A stretch of DNA of 64,000 nt from Myotis daubentonii (lineage: Eukaryota > Chordata > Mammalia > Chiroptera > Vespertilionidae): NCBI RefSeq assembly GCF_963259705.1, contig NC_081846.1, positions 92,764,641 through 92,828,640 of the forward strand, given 5' to 3'. Positions 43,506-55,195 of this stretch are shown here, piece by piece. Made by a program: the position numbers and the translations under genes. Below the pieces are notes generated by a model that worked only from the letters and a program-made list of their open reading frames with translations, ran no database searches and was not told where the DNA came from. Numbering within the stretch: the stretch's first letter is position 1; every line of letters starts with the position of its first letter.

Positions 43506-43904
43506 ACATCAATGTGATTCCACTGTTCAAAGACATAAGGTAACTAAGTATTGGTACTTTATTACATTCTAAACTTGAATTCCAGCATTGTTTCCATGAG
43601 TAAGATTAAATGAATATATGGTAATTACTTTGGTCTGCTACTTTAATTCTGTAACCCATTTTGTTTTTCAAGTTATCATTATCCCATGTTTATCATAGTC
43701 TTTTTGTAACCCAGACAACAGCTTCCTGGATATTCCGACATCCTCCAGTCTGTAGTGATATTTTTTTTAACATCTAGCACTTGCTTTCATTCATAACTCC
43801 TGAGTCATTAGGCAGCTAGTCTCCCACTTTTAGCCTAGTTTGTGCCATGCTGGCATCACCTGTCTTTCTTCAGCATAACCCATGATTACACTTGTTGACA
43901 CTAA

Positions 43905-44070
43905 AGTCAGACCACCAATGGTCACCTTGCCCACCTTCCTCGCTGTGTGATTTGGAGTAAGTTACTTAAGCCCCCTAGGCCTCCATATTTTTTTCATCAT
44001 TGAAATTAGAATGAAGCCAGGTTAAAACATAAAACATATGAAGTGCATAACAGTACTTGGCAAGAGTAGA
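43905..44070 (+). mobile_element. MIR SINE remnant
   Basis: The sense MIR core is visible: CTGTGTGATTTGGAGTAAGT, then TACTTAAGCCCCCTAGGCCT, then CATCATTGAAATTAGAATGA. Confidence 0.65.
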
Positions 44071-44526
44071 CCACGGCTACACATTGGCCTCACGTGTCAG
44101 TGTATGTTGAGGAGAAGTAGTGCAGGACCTTTCAGTGATAGTGATAGTTACAACAGTCTCCAGACACTGCTGACAAGGTCTTTGGGTATAATTGACCTTA
44201 TTAAATGTTTCAAGATAGGAGAGTTATTACAGCAGAAAAGAAAAAAATAAAATGTAATGTCAGGCATCACTTTCCTAAAATTAAAAGAAAGAAGTCTCCC
44301 AAGGACATTTCTTACTGACCGTCTTCTCAGATAACAGCACAGCTTTGCTTCTAAGAACCTCAGAAATGTCTTCTAAATGTTTCCTTCATAAGTCACCTCT
44401 GTCCTATTTTTACTGACCATTTGAGTACCTTTTTTTGGATTATTTCTTTATGGTTCTTAAATAATTCATTTTTGGGGGTTTTAATATATTTCTTATTGAT
44501 TTGCAGATGTTATTTTTATGTCATAT
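44071..44526. other. Unassigned intergenic DNA
   Basis: Nothing recognised. Confidence 0.4.
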
Positions 44527-44700
44527 TGCTGGGGTTCTTGTCCCAGCAACAAGAAGGGTTCAGGAATCTGGAGAATGGGCTGTGCATAGACTAAAGAGTC
44601 CAGGGGCTAATAAAGAGTCCGGAGACAAAATATAATTTTGAAAGGCATTGGCGGTCAGAGGAGCTTAGCTAAAGGAGCTAAGATCTAAGGTCTTAAGTCT
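44527..44700 (-). mobile_element. LTR fragment, same family as 22875-23286
   Basis: The plus strand starts TGCTGGGGTTCTTGTCCC. Its complement reads through CCAGATTCCTGAACCCTTC and TGCCTTTCAAAATTATAT, as in the LTR at 22875-23286 but inverted. Only the 3' ~170 bp remains before other sequence and an L1. Confidence 0.85.
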
Positions 44701-44744
44701 AAGGTCTTACATTCTCTTGTCATCGTCCCCAGGACCCCTTGCTT

Positions 44745-46676
44745 TTTAGAAAACCCCCTTGACTCCAACAAAAATCTATTAGACCTAATAAATGAATTCA
44801 ACAATGTAGCAGGATACAAAATTAACACCCAGGAATCTATGGAATTTTTATATACCAACAATGAACTCACAAAAAGAGAAACTAAAAACAAAAACAAACA
44901 AAAATCCCATTTACCATTGAACAAAAAAAAAATTAAGATACCTTGGAATAAACTTAACTAAGGAGGTAAAAGACCTATACTCAGAAAACTACAGAACATT
45001 GAAAAAAGAGATAGAGAAATGCATAAGGAAATGGAAGAGTTCTATGTTCATGGATTGGTAAAATCAACATCATTAAAATGTCCACACTACTCAAAGCAAC
45101 CTATAGATTCAATGCAATCCCCATAAAGTACCAACAGAATATTTCAAAGATCTAGAACAAACACTCCAAAATTTCATCTGAAATAAAAAAGATCCAGAAT
45201 TGCCACAGCAGTCCTGACAAAGAAGAACAAAGTTGGAGGGATCACAATACCAGATATCAAGCTATATTACAAAGCCACGGTTCTCAAAACTACCTGGCAC
45301 TGGCACAGGAACAGACATATAGACCAATGGAACAGAACAGAGAACCCAGAAATTGACCCAAGCTATTATGCTCAATTAATATTTGACAAAGGATGCAAGA
45401 GCATTCCCTGGAGTCAAAACAGTCTCTTCAATAAATGGTTCTGGGAAATTTGGTCAGATACATGCAAAAAAAAAATGAAACTATATCATCAACTTACACC
45501 ATACACAAAAACAAACTCAAAATGGATAAAGGACTTTAATGTAAGACGGGAAACCATAAAAATTTTACTAGACTTCATAGGCAACAGACTTATGTCGTAG
45601 CAATATCTTTACAGACACAGCTTCTAGGGCAATGGAGACTAAGGAGAAAATAAACAAATGGCACTACATCAAAATAAAAATCTTCTGCACAGCAAAACGA
45701 CAAGAAAGCCCACTGCATGGAAGAGCACATTTGCCAATGCTATTTCAGATAAGGAATTTTCTCCAAAGTGTATAGGGAACTCATACAACTTAACAAAAAG
45801 AAGATAAACAATTCAACAAAAAAAAATGGGCAAGGGACCTAAATAGACACTTTTTGACAGAAGACATATAGAAGGCTAGGAGACAAGTGAAAACATGTTC
45901 AAATTTACTAATCATCCAAGAGAGGAAAATCAAAACAACAATGCGGTACCATCTCACACCTGTCAGAATGGCTATCATCAACAAATTAACAAACAATAAG
46001 TGCTGGCAAGGATGTAGAGAAAAAAGAACCCTTGTGCACTGTTGGTGGGAATGCAGACTGGTGCAGCCACTGTGAAAAACAGTATGGCGTTTCCTCAAAA
46101 AGTTAAAAATGGAATTCCCATTTGACCCAATAATCCCACTTCTAGGAATATATCCTAAGAAACCAGAGACACCAATCTGAAAGAATATATGCATCCCTAT
46201 GTTCACAGCAGCACAATTTACAATAGCTAAGATTTGGAAACAACCTAAGTGCCCATCAGCAGATGAGTGGATTAAAAAACAGTGGTACATCTGCACAATG
46301 GAATACTACACCACTATAAAAAAGAAGGAACTTTTACCATTTGCAACAGCATGGATGGAACTGGAGAGCATTATGCTAAGTGAAATAAGCCAGTTGGAGA
46401 AAGATAAATATCACATGATCTCACTCATATGTGGGACGTAATGATCAACATAAACTGATGAACAAAAAAGATCCAGAGACAAATGTCAGGGGAGTTGCAG
46501 GGGGGTGGGGGGGAGGGTTAGAGAGCAACCAAAGGACTTATATACATGCAATTAGCATAACCAATGGACATAGAGACTGGGGTGTTGGGGGCTTTCCCAG
46601 GGTGTGAATGGCTTGGGGGTGGGGGGTCAATTAGGGAAAAATGAGACATATGTAAAACTTTATATCAAAAAAAGTT
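44745..46676 (+). mobile_element. L1 LINE, 5'-truncated (distal ORF2 and 3' UTR)
   Basis: It starts just after the reverse-transcriptase catalytic region (AATCTATTAGACCTAATAAA) and runs to the 3' end at about 46676 with a short A tail. Frames at 45887-46075 and 46199-46441 give ORF2 C-terminal signatures ([38 protein letters not shown]). Stops and frameshifts show it is inactive. It is less decayed than most L1 copies here. Confidence 0.92.
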
Positions 46677-46726
46677 GTTTTTGTCTTATTGCTTTTAAAT
46701 AGTCTCTTGATCTTTAACCTTTGGCA

Positions 46727-46897
46727 CTAGAGGCCTGGTGCAAGGATTTGTGCACTGGTAGGGTCCCTCTGCCTGGCCTGCACCCTCTTGTAATCCGGGA
46801 CCCCTCAGGGGATGTCGGAGAGCCTGTTTTGGCCCGATCCCCACAGTCCAGGCTGAGGGACCCCACTGGTGAAAGAATCCGTGCACTGGGCCTCTAG
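46727..46897. mobile_element. Helitron-like unit with a 3' terminus at both ends
   Basis: The left end CTAGAGGCCTGGTGCAAGG, then ATTTGTGCAC, is a minus-strand Helitron 3' end. The right end AATCCGTGCACTGGGCCTCT, then AG, is a plus-strand 3' end. About 50 bp at each end are inverted copies of each other, including GGTAGGGTCCCTCTGCCTGG versus the complement of CCAGGCTGAGGGACCCCAC. The flanking bases are A and T. There is no 5' (TATAATAAAAG) end. Confidence 0.88.
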
Positions 46898-46907
46898 TAT
46901 TCATATA

Positions 46908-46985
46908 AGATCTTTGGTTAATCTGTCCCCACCCTCTCCCTCCCGGGTTCCCTCTGAGATTCATCAGTCTGTTCCATGTTTCCAT
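46908..46985 (-). mobile_element. L1 3' UTR fragment, antisense
   Basis: ATCTGTCCCCACCCTCTCCC, then CTGAGATTCATCAGTCTGTT, matches the antisense L1 3' UTR (compare 59160-59240). Confidence 0.7.
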
Positions 46986-47093
46986 GCCTGTGGTTTCTGC
47001 TCCTACATTGAGCGTCTGCCCCACAGTGGTCAGTGCACAGCATAGCTCCTGGCAGGTCAGCCAGTCGGCCATTTGCTTAAACTTTTATATACA
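46986..47093 (-). mobile_element. Helitron 5'-end fragment
   Basis: TGAGCGTCTGCCCCACAGTG, then GTCAGTGCACAGCATAGC, then GCTTAAACTTTTATATACAT, is the 5' region of a minus-strand Helitron. The 3' half is missing. Confidence 0.75.
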
Positions 47094-47097
47094 TAAA

Positions 47098-47637
47098 CTA
47101 GAGGCCCAGTGCATGAAACTTGTGCATGGGGAGGGGATGGTCCCTCAGCCCAGCTTGCATACTCTCCAATCCAGGACCCCTTGGAGGATGTCAGACTGCC
47201 AGTTTAGGCCTGATCCTGTGGGCCTAAATCGGCAGTAAAACATCCCTCTCACAACCTGGGTCTGCTGGCTCCTAACTGCTCTCCCCTACTGGCCTGATCA
47301 CCCCTAACTGCTCTACCCCGCCAGCCTGATCGTTCCTAACCACTCTCCCCTGCTAGCCTGATCGCTTCTGACTGCTCTCCCTTGCTGGCCTGATCACCCC
47401 TAACCACCTCTGTGTCAGCACCCACCACTTGGCTTTGTCTGGAAGGACGTCCAGAAGGATGTCCAGTCTAATTAGCACAAAATTAGTGCCAGGCCCCAGC
47501 CGCCTTGGCCCATGCCTCGCAGCCACAATGGCCACCTTGGCCCTTGTAGCCCTGGCTTCATCCTGAAAGTCATCTGAACAGTTGTTCTGCTGTTCAGCGT
47601 TTGGTCGATTTGCGTATTATGCTTTTATTATTATAGA
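47098..47637 (-). mobile_element. HeliBat-type Helitron, complete
   Basis: The left end is CTAGAGGCCCAGTGCATGAA after host A. The right end is GCTTTTATTATTATAGA before host T. Internal repeats CTAACTGCTC...CCTGATC(A/G)C at 47265-47400 match those of the fragment at 19661-20033. Confidence 0.95.
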
Positions 47638-47649
47638 TGTGTCTTTATA

Positions 47650-48302
47650 TAGATCTGTTTGGGTTCTTCTTGTTGTAACTCTCAGAGGTTCCTGGATCTG
47701 AATATTTTCTTCCTTCTCAAATTGGAAATGTTTATTCCTCTTGCATTTTTGGAATAGTTTGAGAAGGATAGGTGTGAGTTCTTTGAATGTTTGGTAAAAC
47801 TTTCTGATGAAGCCATCCAGACCAGGACTTTTGTTTGCTGGAAGTGTTTTAATTACTGCTTTAATCTAATTTATTGTTATTAGTCTATTCAAGTTTTTTG
47901 ATTCTTCCAGGTTAAGTTTATAAAGAGTGTATGTTTCTAGGAATTTCTCAATTTCACTTAGGTTTGTTGTCTGGCAGTTGTCCATAGTATTTTCTTACAG
48001 TCCTTTGAGCTACTTTGGTGTCAGTTGTTACCTCACCTCTTTTATTTCTGATTTTATTTACTTGGGTCCTCTCTCTTTGTTTCCTGATGAGTCTGACTAA
48101 ATAGTTACAATCTTTTTTTTTTTTTTTTTGTCTTTTCAAAGAACCAGTTTATGGGTTTTGTATTGTTTTTTAGTCTCTATGTCATTTAATTCTACTTTGA
48201 TCTTTATTATTTTCTTCCTTCTACTTCCTCTGGGATCTTCTTATTCTCTTTCTAGTTCTTTTGGTTGTAGGGTTAGATAGTTTATTAGAGATTTTTCTTG
48301 TG

Positions 48303-48333
<31 letters not shown>

Positions 48334-51300
48334 CTAGTTCTATAGTGCTATGAACTTCCCTCTCTGGACTGCTTTTGCTATGCCCTATAGGTTTTGGTTT
48401 ATTGTATGTTCATTTTCATCTGTTTCCAGGAAGTGTTTTTATTTCTTCCTTGATTTCACTGGCAACCCATTCTTTGCTTAATAACATGCTATTTAGCCTC
48501 CATATGTTTGAATGTTTTTGTATTTTAATTATAGTTGATTTCTAATTTCATGCCTTTGTTATCTGAGAAGATGCTTGATATAATTTCAATCTTCTTGAAC
48601 TTGTAGAGACTTATTTTGTGTACTAACGTGTGGTCTATCTTTGAGAATGCCCCATGTGCACTTGAGAATAATGTGTATTTTGAAGTTTTTGTGTGAAGTG
48701 TTTTGTAAATATCAATTAAATCCATCGGATTCAGTGTGTCACTTAGAGTTGCTGTTTCCTTGTTGATTTTTTGCCTAGAATATCTATCCAGTAATTTCTG
48801 TGTGGTTTTAATGTCCCTTACTATGACCGTATGGCTGTCAATCTCTCCCTTAAAGTCCTCCAACAGTATTTTTTTATATATATTTTGGTGATTTTATATT
48901 TCGTGCATATATATTTACCAGGTTTCCCTTCCCTTGTTGGATCAATACCTTTAGTATTATGTAGTATTTAGTATTATTTAATCCCTTATTTGTCTCTTGT
49001 TATAGGCTTTGTATTGGGAAGTCTATTTTGTCAGATATAAGTATTGCTACCTCTTGCTTTTGTTTTCATTGCATGAATTTTTTTTCAACTTTTCACTTTC
49101 ATCCAATGTGACTCTTTTGTTCTGAGGTGGGTGTCCTGTAGACAGCATATATATGGGTCATGTTTTCTTATCCATTCAGCTACCCTATGTCATTTGATTG
49201 GAGCATTTATATTTAAGTTTATTTTCGATAAGTACTTATTGCCATTTTTATTCTTTATGTCTATGTTACTCTATCTATTTCTTATTTCTCCTACCACGGT
49301 CCCTTTAACGTTTCTTACAATGTCAATTTCATGGCAATAATCTCCTTTAGCCATTATTTGTCTGGGAAGCTCTTTATTTCAACTTCCATTTTTAATGATG
49401 GCCTTGCTGGATATAGTAGTCTTGGTTATATTCTCTGGATTTTCATTACTTAGTATACTTCATGCTAGTCTCTTTGGGCCTGTAGTGTTTCTGTTGAGAA
49501 ATCAGCTCACAGCCTTATGGGAGCTCCTTTGAAGGCAATGAATTGCTTTTCTCTTGCTGCCTTTAAGATTATCATTTTGTCTTTAATTTTTGGCATTTTA
49601 ATTATACTGTGTTTTATTATTGTCCTCTTTGGGTTCTTCTATATTGGGACTTTGTGCTTTTTGAACTTGTGTGACTTTTTGGTTCACTAAGTTAGGGAAG
49701 TTTTCTGCCATTATTACTTCAAACAGGTTTTCTAACCCTGTCTCATCTTTTTCTCCTTCTGGTACTCCTATAATGTGGATGTTGCTATATTTTATGTTGT
49801 TCCACAACTCTCTTAAAGCTCCCTTTTTTTTTAATTGCTATTTTTTTTCTTTTTGATTCTCTGATTGAGTGATTTTTACCATCCTATCTTCTAGTTCATT
49901 GATTTGATCCTCTTCTTCCTCTAATCTGCTATTTATTTCTTCTGGTGTATTCTTTATTTATGATATGTCACTTTTTCATTTCTGACTGGTTGTTTTTTCA
50001 CTGTTTCTATGCTTTTTTCATGCTATTGATCATCTTTATAATCATTACTTTGAACTCTATATCTGACAAATTGCTTATCTCCATTTCACTTAAATCTTCT
50101 GGAGAATTCTCTTGTTTTTCCTTTTTGTGTGTGTGTGTGTCTCCATTTTGGCTGCCTCTTTATGCTTATATCTATTTATTAGGTGGATCTACTATGACTG
50201 CCATTCCTGCTGGGCTGACCTTTTGTAGTGGGCATCTTGTATGACCCTGTGGTATAGTCTCCTCAATCATCTAAGCTGGGTGTTCTAGAAATGTCTCTTA
50301 CATAGATTATGTGGGTTCTTCTATTGTAATTGGCTCTAGATTGCAATTGTCCTTTTCATGGCAGTCTTAGTCATAAGGATGGCTGAGTATGGGGCACAAC
50401 CCAAATCATGTCATGGCAGCTGTTATATAGGTGGTGACAGAAGAATATATGACAAAATTGGACCAAACTCAAAACACACAAAAACACAAAATAAATCTAA
50501 TTTAACAAGAACCAAAGGAACCCCACCAACCTCAAAAAAAAGAGTAAGAAAAGAGCAGAAATAAGAGTAATAAAAGGAAAGAAAAAGGAATACTATAATA
50601 TAAGAGACCAAAATAATTAGAGCCAGAAAGAAGGAAATGGAAGAGGAGAATGTGAAGGAAAAGAAGGTAAAGTAAAAAATAGGAATAGTTGAAAAGAGAA
50701 ATGTATATATGAGATAATTACAATTAAAATGTAATAATGATTAAAATAATTTATGAACTAGAAAGAGAAAAACAAAATAAATTTAAAATAAAAAAGCAAA
50801 TAGGAAAAAAATAGATACAATAAAGAAAAGAGAGAAAAAAAGATATGAGAAGAAAAAGAGCAGAAACACGGTGAAATCTTAAAAAAATGAGATTATATAC
50901 AAAATAATATTTTCACCCTTTGAAGCTATTGTTTGTGGCAATTGCTGTAGTTTGCTCAGATGTTGTGCAAAACAGATCCCTAGGTGTGCAGGTCACAGGC
51001 ATCCCGGTAGGTTGATTGGTGTAATCAATGCTAGTCACTATCTGTACCTGGCTTTCAGCTTTCAGCCAGGAGGCTGACACTCAGCAGGGCAGAGTCCCAA
51101 ACAGTCCAGCAGACATGACCCCTGAAGCCCAGAGGCTGGGTCTGCCTCGGGTCTCTTTCCTTAAACGTCTCAGGTCTCAGCTCTGATGTGCTCTCCCTTT
51201 CCCCATGGATCTTGGCTCTGCACAAGTATCTGGGACTGGCGGGGTAGTTTAAGCAGACTCGTGTTGGGGGCAGAGCTGTAATCTGTAGGAGTGGGGCAGG

Positions 51301-52410
51301 CCCTTCCTCTTTTCCCCAGGGCTGCCGGAGAGCTCGATCTGCTTCCCTGTAATGCTGCAGAAGGGCCCAGCCTACGCCCTGTCTCCTGAACAGAAACCCA
51401 TGCAGGAGATACTGTTGCAACACCTCAGCTCTGCCTGGCTCCCTGGCACTCCCACTGGCTCTGCGTGGCCCTGGGTAGCAGGAGGGTTACAAAATCAGCC
51501 CTGCACAAAATTCAGATCTCTCCATGCAGCAGGTCTCAGCAGCACAGGGCCGAGTGCTCTCAGCTTTCCACAGTACAGGCCAAACACTCTCTGCTTCTGG
51601 CTCTGCTGGGTCCTGTGCCTTGTGTACTGCTAACCCCACAGGATGGAGCCTCCACAGGTGAGGGAGGGGCTTGAACCCACGCTGGAGGTGGAATAATCCT
51701 TTCCCTCTGCCAAACCATTTAGTCTCTCACTGGGGCTCTGCACAATGCCTTCCAGGAATGTGGAGGGTCCCACCAAGGCGCTGCTGGGTGCAGGCCCTGG
51801 GCCCCGTTTTTGTGCCCCTGCACCACAGTGAGGCCTTTCCAGTGCTCAGAACTTCTCTGGCTGAGCTGCAAACAATGGACGTGCTCCTTCACTGGGAAGG
51901 TGTGGCCCAAGCTCTTAGGTAGACAGAGTCGGCTGGTTCCCTCTGACCCATGCTGAGCAGTGCTCCCTCTGCCACAGGATCCCAGGGCAGGAGGAATGGG
52001 GACACTGAGATAAGAAAGTAAAACAAGGCCAAGCAGTGTGGGCAATTTGCAGCCAGCTTATAACTAACAAGCCATTATCTTCCCCAACCAAGGACACAGG
52101 AGCAAATGTTAAAAAACCTGCCTAATGAAAGAATGCAGAAACGGAGGGGGCAAAGGGGGAAGGAAAAAAAAAAAGGGGCAGTCTTACTCCCTAAGCAGAG
52201 AAGCCCGCAGTCTCAGGCTGGGCGAGATAAAGTTGCCAGGTGCTTCTCATGAATTCTGGGAAGGCCACCACAGAGTAAAAAAGGGGCCTTGAGAATTAAT
52301 CTGCTCCAACATAGTCATTAGAGGAGTGTGGAAGCCCATAGCCAGGAGGGATATAATGCCCCACCCAGCCTGCTCTTCAGATGAGCTGAAAGCCCTCTGT
52401 GCTTCATAAG
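47650..52410 (-). mobile_element. Long L1 LINE, antisense: 5' UTR, ORF1, proximal ORF2
   Basis: Reading down the minus strand: a GC-rich 5' UTR (about 52410-50940), a purine-rich stretch (50900-50550), an ORF1 remnant at 49598-49807 (MWNNIKYSNIHIIGVPEGEK) and an ORF2 N-terminal remnant at 48525-48863 ending in the endonuclease-domain motif (SDNKGMKLEINYN). The reverse-transcriptase region follows to about 47650. The distal ORF2 half is gone; a 3' UTR scrap survives at 46908-46985 beyond the Helitrons. All frames are broken. T-runs at 48113 and 48303 are expanded. Confidence 0.88.
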
Positions 52411-52649
52411 CCAGGTGCATAGGTTTGCTTGCTTGCTTTGCTTTTTCAATTTATTATTTTTTAATAAATTGGCTTTTCACAATGCAGTCAAGGTCTCATA
52501 TAAATTCATTTATCTGAGAAGACAAGAATCAAATTTGGGGCCAGCCCTCTCCCCATAGGGCTGGCTCAGGGGCTGTCCTGTCCAGGAACACCTCTCTCAG
52601 TGGAGCGCGAATCCCGGTTTCTTACCCACTCTGCCTTGTTCCTTTAGTG
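52411..52649. other. Unassigned DNA
   Basis: No clear repeat or gene before the SPIN element. Confidence 0.35.
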
Positions 52650-52961
52650 CAGTGGTTCTCAACCTTCCTAATGCTGCGACCCTTTAATACAGTTCCTCAT
52701 GTTGTGGTGACCCCCAACCATAACATTATTTTCGTTGCTACTTCATAACTGTAATTTTGCTACTGTTATGAATCATAATGTAAATATCTGATATGCAGGA
52801 TGTATTTTCATTGTTACAAATTGAACATAATTAAAGCATAGTGATTAATCACAAAAACAATATGTAATTATACATGTGTTTTCCCGATGGTCTTAGGTGA
52901 CCCCTGTGAAAGGGTCGTTCGACCCCCAAAGTGGTCGCGACCCACAGGTTGAGAACCGCTG
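52650..52961 (+). mobile_element. SPIN-type hAT transposon, non-autonomous
   Basis: The ends CAGTGGTTCTCAACC and GGTTGAGAACCGCTG are inverted repeats (14 of 15 bp). The body matches my memory of the SPIN ('Space Invaders') MITE: TAATACAGTTCCTCATGTTG, then CTTCATAACTGTAATTTTGC, then GACCCCTGTGAAAGGGTCG. The flanking 8-mers CTTTAGTG and GTTTAATA share five of eight positions, a diverged hAT target duplication. The element is 312 bp and has no transposase gene. Confidence 0.95.
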
Positions 52962-53254
52962 GTTTAATAGAAACTTTCAGGCCTGTCCCTTTAATATGAC
53001 TTGGGATTTATCACTTAAGTTGTTTGGTGTGATTTTTAAATCGTAATAAAATTTCAGAGGGAGTCTTATTCTTGCTGTCACATAGTAGTTTGCAGGCAGA
53101 AATATTGGGTATAGGTGGTAAGTACATAAAGGGTAAAAACCAGTAAGGATCTCCATTTAGTTTGCCTTTTCTCTTTGTAGATGAAGAAAATATTTTAAAC
53201 AGAATATAAGGAAAAAGTGGACTCTCTGAAATGATTAGAAATGCAGCCTATATT
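52962..53254. other. Unassigned DNA
   Basis: Nothing recognised. Confidence 0.4.
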
Positions 53255-53450
53255 TTCATTATTTTATTTAATTATTTTATTTATTTATTTTGTTATTCTA
53301 TCTTATATTATCTTGTCTTATCTTTAGTGTTGAGAGTATTACAGACCTCCTCCTTTTTTCCCCCTGACTGGGCCCTTTTACCCAATTCCCACCCTGTCCA
53401 GGCCTTAACCACACTATTGTCTGTGTCCATGGATTTATAGCACAATTGTT
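53255..53450 (-). mobile_element. L1 3' UTR fragment, antisense
   Basis: A T-rich tail is followed by CTGACTGGGCCCTTTTACCC and ACTATTGTCTGTGTCCATGG, the antisense L1 3' end. Confidence 0.7.
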
Positions 53451-53648
53451 TCCCTACTGCCTTCAGAGACGATGAGACTTTCTGAAAAAGAATTCCAATG
53501 AAAGAGCCATTAAAATGTAAACATTATGAACTTTAATATTCTTATACATAGAAAAATAGGTATGTTTTAAAGTTAACTCCCCAGAATGAATTAGCTCTGT
53601 TACTTTTCCTTTTGCATGTGTTTGACTATACATGAAAATAGTGTTTGA

Positions 53649-53650
<2 letters not shown>

Positions 53651-53689
<39 letters not shown>
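53651..53689. repeat. (AC)n microsatellite
   Basis: There are about 19 uninterrupted AC units. Confidence 0.98.
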
Positions 53690-53693
<4 letters not shown>

Positions 53694-54279
53694 TTTATGA
53701 AAATATACAAAGTATACCAAAGGACTTTTGGGTCAATTGTGTGCCCCCAATTAAGGATTTTTTTTATAAACCTGTTAGTTTAATCATATTGAATATCATT
53801 TTTATAATCTAGAGATTGGTCAAATATTGCTATATTTGGGCAGAAGTCCTGTATCAGAATCTTTAGTTAAAGTTGTTAATTTTCTATTTGTAATACTTAG
53901 TTTTACATGAAAATGGAAACAGCAAGATCCTAACATATATCAAAATATAGATTTATTGATTCTACACAGTATCCTGTATTTCTCTATACATTTCTCTAAC
54001 TATAAATAATTAAAATAAATCTTAAAATGAATATGTATCTTGTAAGTGAAATATATTAGACCATTAGCAACTATAAATATTGGATTAATTAATTTATCAG
54101 AACATCTTCAGGATTTTATTGCAAGTTGATAACTTAGATTATGTCTTTCATATGTTTTGCTAAGAGGAAACTGATAAATACTTTTAACATTTATTTCAGT
54201 GTGAGAAACAAGGCCACAGAAAAGGGTACTGGACACTATACAAATAGGTAAATATCAAGGTGGTACATCATAATAATCA
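53690..54279. other. Unassigned AT-rich DNA
   Basis: No gene or repeat recognised. Confidence 0.4.
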
Positions 54280-54690
54280 TCTACAATAATAATAAACAAA
54301 CATGCAAATTGGTGTCACTCCACTACGCCCACCAGCCAATCGCATGCATATGCAAATTAACCCAACAAAGATGGCAGTTAATTTGCATACATAGGCACCC
54401 AGCGGCCTGGGTCCTGAGAACATCATAGGCACGCAAGTCACTCCAGATAGGCACTGTGTGGGCCCTGAGCAGCCTGGGAAGGGCCTGAGCCACAGGGCTC
54501 CTGGGCAGGGCCAAGCCGGCAATCAGAGCGGAGGGGTAACCTGCCTAAGCCTAAAGCCTGGGCCAGAGGCTTTAGGCATGGGCAGGGGTGGAGTTGGTGA
54601 AAGGAGGATGCTGGGGGTCCCCTGCCCAGGCCCTGAGGCTTTAGGCCTGGACAGGGGCTGAGCCGAGGATCAGTGTGAACTACAGAGGAA
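54280..54690 (+). mobile_element. Helitron 5' part (family of 6179-7335)
   Basis: It starts TCTACAATAATAATAAAC after A. It shares ATGCAAATTAACC and GATGGCAGTTAATTTGCATA with the 5' region of the Helitron at 6179-7335, and the GC-rich AGGCTTTAGGC(A/C)TGGGCAGG interior. No 3' terminus follows directly. Confidence 0.8.
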
Positions 54691-55195
54691 ACACTTTTTC
54701 TGACCACTCATTGGCTAAGCTCCCCATATGCCAGTGGTAATATTCTTAGTAACTTGGGTAATAAGAATCCAAAAAGGTGATCTAGGTTTTTGCACCTCAC
54801 TCCTGGAGAAAAAAAATGAAGGTCCGCCGCTGTAGAGCTCAGAAATGTCATATCCTGCCCTAGCCGGTTTGGCTCAGTGGATAATGCCTCGGCCTGCCGA
54901 CCACAGAGTCTGGGTTCAATTCTGACCAAGGGCATGTACCTAGGTTGCAGGCTCCTCCCTGGCCGGGGCCCAGGTCAGGGCTCATGCAGGAGGCAACCAA
55001 TCAAAGTGTTCCTCTCACTTTGATGTTACTCTCTGTCTTTCCTTTTCTCTTCCATTCTCTAAAAATCAATGGAAACATATCCTCAGATGAGGATAAAAAA
55101 ATATAAAGAAATGTCATATCCTATGAAAGACACATCTTGAAAATGCCTAAACAAACTTGTCATTTTTTCATGGTAAAGGACCTGTAGTCTGTGTT
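54691..55195. other. Non-Helitron sequence between two Helitron parts
   Basis: After removal of the SINE at 54857-55106, about 255 bp of unique-looking DNA remains, with phrases such as GGTCCGCCGCTGTAGAGCTC and CCTGTAGTCTGTGTTGATGA. It could be host DNA between two broken Helitrons, or sequence captured by one composite Helitron (54280-55446). Confidence 0.5.
54857..55106 (+). mobile_element. VES-type SINE with 16-bp TSD
   Basis: The head is intact (GGCTCAGTGGATAATGCC, GGTTCAATTC). The tail contains TCCTCAGATGAGGATAAAAA. AGAAATGTCATATCCT flanks it exactly at 54841-54856 and 55107-55122. This shows that the CCTCAGATGAGGAT motif belongs to the SINE. Confidence 0.96.

Noticed and set aside
51055..51423. 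122-codon minus-strand frame
   Set aside because: It lies in the GC-rich 5' UTR of the antisense L1.
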